Shown here one piece after another: positions 11,545 through 28,022 of a DNA stretch of 64,000 nt. This DNA is from Rotaria sp. Silwood1 (Eukaryota; Rotifera; Eurotatoria; Philodinida; Philodinidae): NCBI GenBank assembly GCA_905250075.1, contig CAJNOP010000015.1, positions 1,268,776 through 1,332,775 of the forward strand, read 5' to 3'. Each line of letters starts with the position of its first letter. Position 1 is the stretch's first letter. A program made the position numbers and the translations under genes. Below the pieces are notes generated by a model. It worked only from the letters and a program-made list of their open reading frames with translations, did not search any database and was not told the DNA's origin.

Positions 11545-12117
11545 TTATGGTTTTTCATCAGTTACTGATGCACTAGTATCACTGGATTTTGTAAATGTTC
11601 CACTTTGCGTATCATAATCTGTCGGTGAAAGAACAGCGATCTCGACTCCTCGTGCATATGATACTGGAGATCGTGTTCTAGAATGTGATCGTTTAGTTGA
11701 TGGTGGTAAGAGATGTGATTTTGCTGCCAACAAACAAAAAAACTTGAGTTTTTAGAACATTGCAAAAAAAAACAGAACTTACGAGCACCAAATTTTGGAA
11801 GAGGTGGTTTGTGATCCACGCCGTCAGAAGGTATGCTTGATTGAGCTAATTAATATCAAAAAATAATTGCAAAATCGAAAGCAAACAATTAAGCTATTTA
11901 GCAAATTTAGGTAGAATAGTCTAATCGAATCAGCAATATATACCTCAAGACATCAAGATTTTGTTATGATTACTTCACTTAACTATTTTTTTTGTAGATA
12001 TTAGAAGAAAAATATGAATATAATTTTATTACTTTGATTGCCGTTGTCTAGGGTTGTATTTGATTGATATTGTTGATCACCATTTGTCGTTGGTTGAGCT
12101 GATGATGAGTCTGTCAT
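11545..12117 (-). CDS. small disordered Ser/Thr/Pro-rich protein
   Basis: Not recognised. Three exons, 12117-12033, 11845-11783 and 11723-11545, splice in phase at GT..AG sites (introns 187 and 59 nt) to a 108-residue product starting MTDSSSAQPTTNGDQQYQSN and ending SVTDEKP. It is hydrophilic, without membrane segments or a signal peptide. A central basic Ser/Arg stretch (STKRSHSRTRSPVSYARG) follows a proline-rich segment (KPPLPKFGAPK). The composition suggests an intrinsically disordered, possibly phosphorylated protein. Support comes from the consistent phase across three exons and from the CATTGTAG acceptor-like sequence directly before the ATG. No function is proposed. Confidence 0.68.
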
Positions 12118-13434
12118 ATCTACAATGAGCTATGTATAAAAATCTGTTAATTCTGTTATAATAAGTATCATCATGAACACGTTTATTTAATTTAAATATC
12201 ATTGTTAGTACATGAATTAAAGTAAACATAAGAGAATTCTAATAGAAAAAATAGATCTCTTAGTTTATTGTTAGTTTGACTTGTGTTATTTTTTTTTTTT
12301 GGTTTTATAATCATCAAGTACTTTTGTGCTATATCTGTGACAAGTAAAGTTGAGATTTACACAAAATTAAACAAAGTTCTTTTCAAAAAGAGTTATAAAC
12401 TACTAAAAATGAGGATAGAGAATTGGTCTTATATATTAAACTGTGTTCAATCTTTGATTGTGGTTTAGTTGAATTTAGAAAGTTGTAGAATTTGCAAGTG
12501 TATTCAATTGAAATTTAGTTTGTCTTAAGAAGTTCCGACCAAAATAAAAGAATACATATTAAGACTAATGTTTTTGTGAGTAGCATTTTTTATCAATGTT
12601 TATTTTTCTTCGAATTTTATTGGGTTCATGGATGATGTGTTAAATATAAGTATATTATGCTATTAATTTGTATTCCAACTAAAATACCAATTAATGATAT
12701 TTTGTAGTTTATATATTCCATGTGATAAAATAATGAATGTCTTCTTTTGAAACTTAAGACTCCATAAATTTTAAATATTAATTCATTTGTTCATAGAAAT
12801 ATTTCTGAAACTCATTTTTCGATGTTGACATAGAAAAAAAATCATTGATGCATATATTACAAAATAAATACAAATGAATATTTTGTCGCTTAACAATAAA
12901 GTACATGCTATGTTTTCTTAATGCAAATGAAAATTAACGTTTATTTCGAAACCATTTTTTTATCATTTTGTATTTCTAATTAAAAACAAATTGTTCCCAA
13001 ATTCAACTTTGCGTACGACATCTACATGATGATGTTTGACGAAAATATGTCTATGCATTATAAATTTATACAAATAAACTTTGTTATATTATGAAATATA
13101 CATAAACAAAACAGTATTTTTATAATGATGACTTCACATTACTCACACTCAAGGAACACTTGATGATTCTCTTTTAGTACTAATATCAAATATTTATGCA
13201 AGTATACATAACACTCTTATAGAGAGCGCCACAATCGATCAGATATGTTTGAAGATAAATTCCTACGTGTTTGATTTCATGGTAAACTAATCATTCTTTA
13301 ATGCAATGTCTTATGAATGAAAAGTAGTTCAATAATTTTAAAACGTTATTTCATATAAATTTATTATGACTAGTCGAAAAATCAAACCAATCAAAGATGT
13401 ACGAGTGAACCCCTCCTAACATTGTTCGCATATA
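12118..13434. other. intergenic
   Basis: About 1.3 kb, very AT-rich, with no coding frame longer than 61 codons and no recognised repeat. It presumably contains the divergent promoters of the flanking genes. Confidence 0.45.
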
Positions 13435-13540
13435 ATGGCAAAGTTGTCGATGGTCGCTAGTTTATTTCGCCTACTCAAGTAAGTTTTTTTTTTATGTTTT
13501 TTGTTCTGGGGCTTTTATCGACATTTATTAATTACTGAAA

Positions 13541-15944
13541 ATGAAAACTCCAATACAAATGAACAGTATTAACATTGGCATAACTGATTGTGCACGTTAT
13601 ACAAATTATGAACGATGGTTTCTAGATGCACCGATCAAAGTTGATGTTATTCGTCTTTCGTATAATTTAAATAATATTGATGATATTGATAAATGTCATG
13701 GTATTGTTTTATCCGGTGGTGAAGATGTTGATCCACGTCGATATAAAAGACCAGATCTTCTTGGTCAAGTAGAATTTACTGATATTGATGAAAAACGTGA
13801 TGAATTTGAATGGGAAGTTATTGAACGAGCATTAAAACTTCAATTACCTATATTAGCTATATGTCGTGGTTAGCATATTATTCTATAGGTATCTATAGAA
13901 TATATTTCTTATTCTGTAAATAGGTATGCAATTATTTAATGTTTATCAAGGTGGTACATTGATTTTTGATATTCCAAAAGTTACAAATATTAATGGACAT
14001 GCAAAAATACAAGGTATTTTTTCGAAAAAGTTTAAGAAAATTTTGAGATGTCAATCTTTTAGAAGTGTATTTATTTAGAAATGTTTAGTATAGGATATAA
14101 GCACAAAGAAAAACAATACTTTTCTCATTGCTACATGTTTTTTAAGTGTTCGTTATTTCATAATCAATTGAAATGACGTAACTCATTAGAATAAGAAGTA
14201 ATGATAAAATATTATGTAAATTAATCTTTTTTTTTTGTTTTTGTTTTAAGATTTGTAATATATTTATTAGCATTCGATGATTTATAAAGTAATACAATAG
14301 CTAAAGACAACTTAGATTAAATAAGATAAACACAATTAAAATTAACTTCTTAAAAGTTTTTAACTCATTACTATCACGTGAATTGGTTTACATTTTATAC
14401 GATGAGAAATTTTAGAAAAATTCAAATTGAGTAATTATGTAAAAGAAAAATGTATTCATCGATTTTACTATTCAGAAAAGTGTTTAATAATAGCAGATAA
14501 AATTTGTCAAAAATATGCTTAAAAATCTCTGTCTATTAGCAGTGATGGATCGAAAATTTTAGTAAATGGAAATTATAATTATCGTAAAATGTTTTTTTTT
14601 GAAGTTAATCTAGAGGTCGTATCGGGTCATTTCTGAGCGTTTTTCGTTGAGAAAAATAAAGAAAGACTCGGAAGGAAGAGACGACCACCCTCAGTTCTTC
14701 CTCCCTTTCTGAAGCTGCCACTGTCTATTAAATGAATTCAAGCAAAATACTGAGATTTTACTGCGTAATAGAGATAATACATTTTTTACTTCGTTTTTTT
14801 TTCTGGTGGAAGAATTGGACCTACCAAGAATGCTTTGATGAGAAAAGCAAGTCTAAAAGGGGTTCATCTTCATGAACATTGAAAAATAAATTATGACTTT
14901 TATTGAATTTCTGATCTGATGAGAGAACCTTCGCAGGTATCAAGTCGCTTTTCTACTTAGACGATTCTCATTTAATAAGTGATAGAAAAGTCGAGAATGG
15001 TTTAGTTTTCTGAGCCTTCGTTCTTAAGATATTGAAATTCTACTGATTTTTTAGTAAAAAACTATGGTCCTTCTAGGCCAAGTAGAAAGTCGGCTTTCGA
15101 CGTCAAATTTTGCATGAACAAAGTTCTCCATAGTATTACATACTAGTACTCATTAAATGAACGTCGCCCCTATCGAAAAGTGATTCCACACTTGGACAGG
15201 TTCACTCGTGACATTTCTCTCATATAAAGGTCAAACCATCATTGTTTGAAAATTCAAGGAACATTCTTTTGGGCTGAAACTTTCAAGATATTCTACCAAT
15301 CATTCGATCTGTTTATGGGCAAAAGACAATTCAATAAAACAGTCGTACCTCGACAACAAAGGTCCATTGGGATAAGCATTTTTGAGTTTTTAATAGTCTC
15401 ACTGATATTTGACTGAGAGTTTAAAATGAGCTCAAACGGCACGTATCAATTCATATAGTTTCCTTATAAGACAAACAATTGAAAAATTTATTATTCTACA
15501 ATAATAGGTATGGATCAACGTCATGAAGTGAATGTTGTAGAAAAATCTCTTCTTAATCAAATAACCGGTTGTGTAAAAGGTGCTGTTAATTCTTCACATC
15601 ATCAATGTGTTGAAACACTTGGCAAAAATTTATCAATAGCAGCAATAGCTGAAGATCCAATTGTTGAAGCAGTACAATACGAAAATACACAGGAATATCC
15701 ATTTTATTTAGGCGTACAAGTAATATCCAAAAAAAAAACATATTTTATCTATCTAAAATTATCTGTTGATTTTTTTATTTCAATATAGTGGCATCCTGAA
15801 CGAATGGTTGATCAAGATAGTCCATTTTCATATAATATTCGTCAAGCATTTCTTGATTATATTACTGAACGTGAAAAATCAATGGCAAAAACACAGTCAA
15901 CAGAAGAAGATGATACATCAGAAAATATATCAAATCATGAATAA
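13541..15944 (+). CDS. class I glutamine amidotransferase-like protein (peptidase C26 / PuuD type)
   Basis: Four exons, 13541-13868, 13924-14013, 15508-15719 and 15789-15944, splice in phase to 261 residues. The Cys-His-Glu triad of class I glutamine amidotransferases is visible. The nucleophile lies in LAICRGMQLFNVYQGG across the first junction, with WHPERM near the C-terminus supplying His and Glu. An upstream GIVLSGGEDVDPRRY and a SSHHQ segment match the gamma-glutamyl-GABA hydrolase (C26) subfamily, which cleaves gamma-glutamyl amides. There is no synthetase partner domain. The opening (INIGITDCARYTNYERW) resembles bacterial members more than secreted animal gamma-glutamyl hydrolases. An alternative first exon at 13435-13478 (ATG to a perfect GTAAGT donor) could splice to 13567 in phase and give an N-terminus like a mitochondrial presequence. 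Intron 2 is 1.5 kb; the others are 55-69 nt. Confidence 0.88.
14014..15507 (+). other. oversized intron 2 of the amidotransferase gene
   Basis: 1,494-nt intron in a gene whose other introns are 55-69 nt. From about 14.6 kb it loses the plain AT-rich look and carries phrases (GCTGAAACTTTCA near 15.27 kb, GCTCAAACGGCACGTATCA near 15.43 kb) that recur at 26.5-26.9 kb. It is probably an inserted, decayed repeat. No terminal repeats or target duplication were found. Confidence 0.45.
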
Positions 15945-16488
15945 GTTTATTTTAATTAAGATGTTTTTATGACCATAAATAATATTGAAAACACTTATAA
16001 TAGAAAAATTCTATACTTTTAATGTTTTCTAATTGTTTTTTTTTTTCTGATATCTTTACTATCCTTCTATCTTTATTTGTCTTTTTATATATGTATTACA
16101 TTCCAGGTTTTCTTTATTGCCCCTTAGATCTAATTTTTATCTATTTTTTTGTCAGCATCACAAAATTACTAACATTTATAATCAAGCAATTTTTTTAAAG
16201 TTAGAAACAGCCCCAGCTCTTCTCTCATATTCATTTTCATGAATCAATTTAGAGTCAGATCTCTGTTCTTGTCAATTGTCTATGTATTTCTGAACTGTAG
16301 ATAAAGAATTTCGCAGTTTTTTTTGTTTGCTGTTCCTTATATTCATTAACCTTTCATTGTCAATGATGATTAAATGTTACCCTTGTTTTAATTATTATAA
16401 ATATTTCTGCTTCAATATAAAAGAAACTACACTAATGTACCATTAAATGTATATTTTTTAGATATGTCATAAAGCTTCAAAATAGAAA

Positions 16489-19350
16489 ATGGTTTTGTTT
16501 AGTAAATTTCGACCGTTATTACAAACGGTATTAAAACCAACAGAACAATTACAAACAAGTATATTTTTGTTTGTGTTCATGAGAAAAATTAATTATACAT
16601 GTATATGTAATTTCAGTTGTGAAACGATGGAGTTCAGAACGACGTATGCGAATGATGATATCGGAATTTCATGAACGGAAATTCTTCGATTTATTTGTAA
16701 GTTGTAGTACAAGTTTATTTTGCCAGAATAGATTTGTCTAAGTATAGAAATTATCTAGAACTTCATTGCTTAATAAATCGATGCATCATATAAAATCGAG
16801 CTTTTCTTGCCGGATACAGTCGAACATATTAATCAGTGTTTTGTTTAGCATTGTGACGACATCCCTCCGATATATATTATCTATTTATGCTTCCAAAAAT
16901 AGTGTTCGCCCTTCCGAAAGAAAAAATCTGAATAAAAAATTGATATTGATAAACAGAAAAAAAAATGTATAGCTTACGATATGTATGCGTGAGTGAATGT
17001 CTAAAAAATGAGCATTGCATTTATTGTCTTAATAGAATGTAAACCACTATCTATTCACTCTTTATAACCATCACGAGTACTACGTAAACTTATTCTTGTA
17101 ATTTTTATTGTCTCATATTTAAAGGTAAAAGAGTATAAGTTTATTCAGGTCAGATAACAGCATTGTTAGAATAATCTTCTGAAATTTTCCTAGATTTTTG
17201 TTATACATTTCATCAATAGCCTTACGATAAAATATTGAAATATCTCTATTTCGACTCGCTCAAATGAATTGATTTTTTGGTTAATGGTAGAAACTTATTT
17301 ACAAGTTTTTTCATATCGATAATGAAAACATATTATTGTCAAGTAAAAAAAAACCGAGGAGTACTTGAACGAAATCTACGTTGAAATCTCTTTCTTACTA
17401 TATGTTCATTCAAGTTCTATCATGTTTCGTCTTTCAGTAAGAAGTACATCTTATACGAAAAGTTGGTCTGTAAATAGAAACGCAATGGCACAGAAGGTGT
17501 CGATCCTAAAGTATTTTCCTGTTTGTTTCGGTTTATGTTATGAGATGATGTTTATCTTTTTCTATATCAGATTAATGTTTCTATTCTCGAAAATTCATGT
17601 TGAAAATATTGTGAAATTGTTTAAGACAGCTGATCCTTAGGCCCAGAATCATTGGCTTAAACACATTCATAGAGTGAGTATATAGAGTCAATCGTAACCG
17701 TCATATTTCAACTGTATTTTTTTGCGTCATTGTTTCTAGCACAATGTAGAATTGATTGCATTGGACTGAGTAATTGGTTTTACAGATCATATTTTAGTGC
17801 TGTTTAAAGACAAAAGATGATATAGAACTATTCTGAAAATACAGTTCAGAAGAGTTTTCTAGATTAACTCTATACAAGTGCTTTTGAGGTCGTTCATACA
17901 TGTTTTAGTCAATGAAAAATACACCGACATTTGTGCGAGAAATTTCGTATCACTTCTTATATTGACACACAGGTCTGAACTTTTGAAAATTCGAAACTTT
18001 CGAAAGCATTAATTTTAAACTCACTAGTTTTGAAAATTTTGCTGTATTGAAATGGTACATTTGTATTTTTCTTACTTAATGGCAAGTAAAATTACTTTCG
18101 TAATACCAACATCAATACATAATAGTATTATTTGTTTATCTCATCCGTATGAAAATAAAACTGTAAATAAACTTTTACGATTGTATGTAGATCAAAAGAG
18201 AATTCGATGTCAAAAACAAGAAATCATTTAAGTTCGATATGAATTCTTTAAAGTATAACTGAAAACCTACAAGATTTCGTTTTTTCAACTTGAACGATTT
18301 CGTATGAAAAGTTTAGAGCGTATATTCAGATGAAGAACCATGTTAGATTATGCAGCCCTGTCGAACTTATAAAGGTTTAGTAAAATATCTACCTTTTTAG
18401 AGTGTAGACGAATTTCGAATGTGTGAGATTGAATGTGATCAATGGGATTTAATCAGTTTATCAATATAGTTTGAATTCATGAAATATTGGACAGTTTTTA
18501 TATACAAAAACTGATCATAACCTTACAAATTAAAACTTAATTGATGAACTGATGATTGTATTAATTAAAATGTCATCAACTCATCAATAAGAATTCGAAT
18601 CCAATATTGATCACCAGACTGGTTTTGAGCATTAACATTAAACTCCTTCTCAATCCACTATCTTATACATGTATGTTCACAGGATAATTATTAATTTGTA
18701 TATTTTTATTTTCTAGCATTATTACTTTCTAATTGGTTTGGTACCTACGTTCTGTATTGTTTTTTATGCTAATGTATTTGTCGGTATGTTTATTTTAAAC
18801 AGACAGATAATCTATTGATGTTATCTCATAGGTCAAGCAACACTTAGCGAAATCCCCGAAGGTTATGAACCACGGCATTGGGAATATTATAAAGTTTGTT
18901 TCTACATTTTTTTTTTCGATATTTGTATGAAACACAAATGTATGTGAATCTTCTTTTGTTTATATTTATTTCAGCATCCTCTTCGTCGCTTTATGGCTCA
19001 ATATGTAGTTCAACCATTTGATGAACGTTATGAAATTTCTCTTCATGCCATCTATACACAAGTCACGAGAGATAAACTTAAGTACAAAAAGAAAAGAGCG
19101 AAACAATGAATTATTGATATCATATATTGTTTTTTAATTATTTTTTTTCAGAGCACTTGAACGAAAAGTTAGACGTTTGGAACATGCACGTGGTGATCAT
19201 AAAGGATGGTATTATCGTCCAATTCCTGATCATTTAGCTGAACTTGAACAGAAGAAAGCAGCTGAACGAGCTGATGGTTATTCAGCTATGCTGGCACCAC
19301 GTGAATTACCTCCGCCACGTACATGGCCTTCACCACCCAAAACTGATTAA
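16489..19350 (+). CDS. NDUFB5: NDUFB5, complex I SGDH subunit
   Basis: NADH:ubiquinone oxidoreductase 1 beta subcomplex subunit 5 is a single-helix accessory subunit in the membrane arm of mitochondrial complex I. Six exons, 16489-16558, 16617-16696, 18717-18783, 18832-18893, 18975-19081 and 19152-19350, splice in phase to 194 residues, near the family length. A basic N-terminus ([17 protein letters not shown]) suits a mitochondrial presequence. One hydrophobic helix ([20 protein letters not shown]) is followed by the diagnostic [19 protein letters not shown], then a charged matrix or IMS tail. A TTTTTTAG acceptor-like site lies at 16454-16461, before the start. Intron 2 is 2 kb, while the other introns are 48-81 nt. 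Confidence 0.93.
16697..18716 (+). other. 2-kb intron 2 of NDUFB5
   Basis: This intron is 25-40 times longer than the other introns of the gene. A 91-codon open frame at 17365-17640 has no recognisable motif. No terminal inverted repeats were found, so the origin of the extra length is not established. Confidence 0.4.
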
Positions 19351-21162
19351 ACATTTTTGTGCGAGTTTGTTTGCTACTCCTTGTAGTCAGTGTATTCCAC
19401 ACAAAAATATCCTTCTACTTCCTTCTTTTCGATACTTTAGATTGTTGGATATAAATAAAAATAAAAAGCCATCAAAAGAATAAAATTTTTTATCATTATT
19501 TTATATTAAAGTTTGGCGCGACAATAGAATATAAATTATAGTAACTGTATTATTGTGTGCTACTGTGCTAAAATTTATCATATTCTTTCTCGTTTCTTGT
19601 CGTCGTTTATTATTCGCTGTTTTAATGGTAAAAAATAAGCAGAACACGACAAATCCACACATTACCCGTATTTCCAGCTCATGGCATACATCAACCAAGT
19701 AAACAACAGTAGAAAGTTGATAGGAGCGATGAATTTAAATGCAACGCTGTTTTTTTTTTTCTATAGAAAGAAAAATGTTTGGTTTCATCTGTAAGTAAAA
19801 CAGCTGAGTTGATGATCATGTAGTGAAAGGTAAGAAAGAAAAAAAAATGAGGTGATTACGGAACATATGTTTTAATGTACTAGAAGAAAAAAACAAAGGT
19901 TTGCTGTTTCTTTTTTTTGAGAAAAGAAAAATGACTGTGAAGCTTTTAATCACAGGGTTTCACTTAAATTTTTTTCCGGAAGGACGAACATCAATTTATA
20001 GGAGCACAGATACATAGTATATAATATAATATCTAACAGCTGTAGGAAACCAGTACTTCTACAGATCAGCGATATCCACATTCCTTGATGCCTTCATCGG
20101 CACACTTCATGTGTCCTATTAATTAGACCAATTTGTATATAGGATGTTGTCGATCTGGAGTATTAACCTTATCTTCCGAGTAGCACTACTCTTACAGTAA
20201 GTAAAATACTGTTCAATAGTTATATGTTTGAAGATTCAGAACAAAAGTTTGACCTAGATTTTATGTTGATTTCTTTTGTTCTCATTTTTTTTTCTTTGCT
20301 CGAAAATGTATTTTCATTTTTCATTGCCTATAAATGAAAAATATCTATTATTAGACTTGAGATGATGGATTTAATGTTATGTCCAATATTAAGAATAAGC
20401 TTCTCGGTCGTTCGTATTCGCATGTTACTTGTCTTGACATAAGGCAAGAATATCAATACAATCATTCCTTTTTATTTTTTCATAAACATGTATTGTCTAT
20501 AATCAGGCCAAGCTACTCTCCTATCATGTGTACTAAAGAATGAACTTGTCAATGCCATCGTCAATAATGGCTTATGCTTGTGTGTCTGCCCTTGGTGAGA
20601 GTAAGAAGCAACGAATAGAGGAAACCAAATAGGTTGTTTTTTTTTCTTTTTCTTTTCTGTTCTACTCACAGCGTCGACGTATAATCTTCTTCTTATTCAT
20701 CGTCGTCATCAGTTACACAATATATCAGACGTTTTTTTCCTGCGTTTTTGCGTTCTTATGGTTAGAATACAAGGCCAATCATTAAATAGAATGGATGGAT
20801 GTGTATATGTTGTCGACGCGATGAATGGTTTCTCTCATGAAGGTTTTTTCTTGTTGTCGAGAATGAAGAGAAATAGAGAAAAAAAAAAGAAAGAAAAAAG
20901 AACTTGTTTTTGCTAGGACTTGTTTGCTAGTATTCGATTCTCGTTGGTTTCTGGTTAAGAAAACGGAGAAAGAATCTTAGCATCAAGGTTAACTTGGTTG
21001 CCGATTCATTGACCAATATCTCTATCATCAATAACATCGAATAAGTTCTTCTTCTACAAATAAATGTGTTCGAACGATGATTCTTTCTTTTTTTTTAAAG
21101 ATAATTTATTAAATATATATGAAATCTATTCTAGATCTTTATCCATTAATTAATAAAAAAGA
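19351..21162. other. intergenic, NDUFB5 to enolase
   Basis: Begins with the NDUFB5 3'UTR (AATAAA-like stretches near 19451-19485). The remainder is AT-rich with several homopolymer runs and no supported gene. The last ~100 bp, with a TTCTAG at 21129-21134, is the enolase 5' leader and a possible leader-splice acceptor. Confidence 0.45.
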
Positions 21163-25446
<4,284 letters not shown>

Positions 25447-27414
25447 TCGATCTCCATTAACAATTAGTTTAATAGTTCTATCATCGATACCTAATTAGTT
25501 TCATCCTTCATTTCATATTAGAACAGTTATTACTTTCTTTCGTTTCTCTTTCTTTTTGGTGTGATGTTCGTCTGTTTGTCTCTTTATATTTTCTATTTTA
25601 TCACGTTAAATAAAAAAAAAGAACGGGCAAGAGTGTAGTTCCCGGTGTTTAGTTGTACAGAGAGATCAGTGAGAACACACACATTCTTTCTCATTATTAT
25701 TACTATTATTATTTTTTTTGTTGTCATCACCTCTTTTTTTTTCTTTCACATTGGTAGTACTGTGCTTATGTCTCTATCTCTATGCGCGATTATACTCTAG
25801 TTTATTGTCTCAATTAAATATCTTTAAAATTCTTAATTTTTAATTTATTGATTAAAGTTAAACGAAAACCAACGGTAGGAATGTTAAAGAGTTTGATCAA
25901 CAGATTTTCACAAGTTATTCTTTTAGCATTGTCTTGTAAACGTCATATCTTTATTTCTACTAAAAGCAAAGTGAGCGAAAATAAGATTCAAAAATATCTA
26001 TCTTGAAAGGGACTCATCTTTCCTGACGGAAAATTTTTATGTTTGTATATTTTTTTCGGTTCTATCTAACAGACAGTGTTTAAGAATTAACGTATAAGTG
26101 TAAAACTCGAAAAAGAAGAAATATTTTCGCTGAAAAACATCGAAATTTACATATTATTTCGCTATTTTTGGAAAACCAATTCTTGTATAGTGTACTTGAG
26201 CTAGTTGAAATTTTCTTCTATTTCACTAGAATGTGCTTAGGATGTGGAAGTTTATTTTTGTTTTAAAATATGGTACATCTCTAGTTGTTTTCAGGTTCTA
26301 CACAAAAGCTTCACTCATAAAAACATAAAAAGCATGCATTTTTTGGGATATGCTCTTTAGCGAAAAACGTCCAGCTGATATTTGCCGTTTAAGCACATAT
26401 TGGACCTAAAAGGACACCTTGTTGAGTCCAACGAATGTCTAAAAGAATTTGTCCCCGTAGACGAGTTATGATTGTCTTATTGAATTTTCGATTCAATTTT
26501 AAGTATTTGCTGGAAAACAAAGTAATAGAGTTTTGTCCTTAAGAATATCCTGAAAGTTATAGTCGAAAAGAACGTATCTTTTTCGTGAAAATGTTGAATT
26601 TTCAAGTACACTTGATTTTTGTATCATTCTTGTAGTTCAGCGAATATTTTTTGAAAATTTGATATCTTAACATGAAACCCTTCTTTTTGTCTGAGATTTT
26701 CAGGACATTCTAGTATATACTTCAAGTTGAGTCGAAAATTCAGTAAAATGATCATAACTCGGTTTCAAAGATTCATAAAGATATACTCTTTTAGACTTGT
26801 ATTAGTCCTACCAAGGCATTCTTGTAGGTTCAATATAGGCTCAAGCGGCGCATATCAGTTCGAATGGTTTCCTCGTTAGTATTTTGATGTTGTTATTCGA
26901 ATGGAAATAAATAAAAAGTAGATATCACGAACAGTGTTAAGCATCTGTAAAAAAATACAATTGAACTCTATTACTTGTGTTGCAACTGAGAAATCGAGAT
27001 GACTTTTACCGTTTGCCATCCTGATATCTATTAAAAGAAAACATTTGAGCATATTGTGTCTATAACAATTATTGCTCAACTCATCGAGAGCTATTTGTCA
27101 TGAAAATTTCAAAAACAAAAGCTACTGTAAAAGGGCAGTCCTTTTGTAGCTTAAGGGCAATGTGTTTATGATTATAGTCATATTTTTATTTTTCTCACAG
27201 AATGAATGTGAGATACTTGAGTTGATTAGTCGAGCAACAAGAATAGGTAAAACCATTGAAATGAGCACTTTCTATCAATTCAATTTATCAAATTGTATTT
27301 GACTTTCAAATATTTGATCTTTCAAATTATTCAAAAGTTAAATGTGATAATCTATACGAAGGAAAGGCTATTGATTAGAAATATTTCAAAAAATATTCAT
27401 AATAATCTTTCGTT
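25447..27414. other. intergenic, with a repeat-like block at about 25.88-26.88 kb
   Basis: Starts with the enolase 3'UTR. From about 25,880 the sequence is more complex, with many GAAAATTTTC-like phrases. It ends near 26,878 in GCTCAAGCGGCGCATATCA..TTTCCTCGTTAG, about 76% identical over 41 nt to the end of the block inside the amidotransferase intron (about 15,430-15,470). I take it as a dispersed decayed repeat. No terminal duplication was seen. Confidence 0.4.
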
Positions 27415-28022
27415 TTAACGTGGTGTTTTAATAATTAAATGTGGAAATCTAGCACAACATGCAAGTGCAATAAGAAAAAATATAGCAGCAAGAAACATGA
27501 CATAAACAAAGCCAATATGAATAAGTGTAAATATATATACATTTCTATGACAATAATTATTTGGATTTTCAATACCAAATTCAAAATTAGGCATAAATAC
27601 ACGCCATGTCCAATATTGTCCAACAATAAACCAAGCAAGAAGAAAAAGATTTAAAACAGCATCTGTAAAATCGGACCCATCTATAAAACAAGAAACATAA
27701 AAGACTTTTTCATCTAGAGTAAAATATGAGTCAATACAAACTATTCTCAGTTTCTTCTTCTTGATCAAGTTCTACACCTTCTAATTTTCTCATTCGTCTT
27801 CTACGAAATTGTTTCCATAATAAGTTTAATACACGTACAAGTCCCATTGAACCAACAACAAGTAGATAAACTGGTAAATTTGATTGAACTGGACAATCAT
27901 TAAGATATTTAACACCTACATATATTATTATATTTACGAAAAAAATATTTAATTATTCTTACCCACAAAGAAAAGTATGACTTGAAAAACAGTTAATAAA
28001 ATCAGTAAAGCTGTAGCGACAA
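27415..28022 (-). CDS. TMEM272-like four-helix membrane protein (5' end not found)
   Basis: Three exons, 28022-27963, 27915-27742 and 27680-27415, splice in phase. They encode a hydrophobic helix (TALLILLTVFQVILFFVG), a luminal KYLNDCP motif, a second helix (LPVYLLVVGSMGLVRVLLKL) and a basic/acidic cytoplasmic loop (KQFRRRRMRKLEGVELDQEE). Two more helices follow: NLFLLAWFIVGQYWTWRVF and IHIGFVYVMFLAAIFFLIAL. The (L/I)NDCP motif and the QYWTWRVF-type third helix are characteristic of the TMEM272 family of four-pass proteins of unknown function. The first exon starts at an acceptor (TTTTAG, 28028-28023) in phase 2, so at least one 5' exon is missing; I could not place it in 28.0-30.4 kb. Confidence 0.72.
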
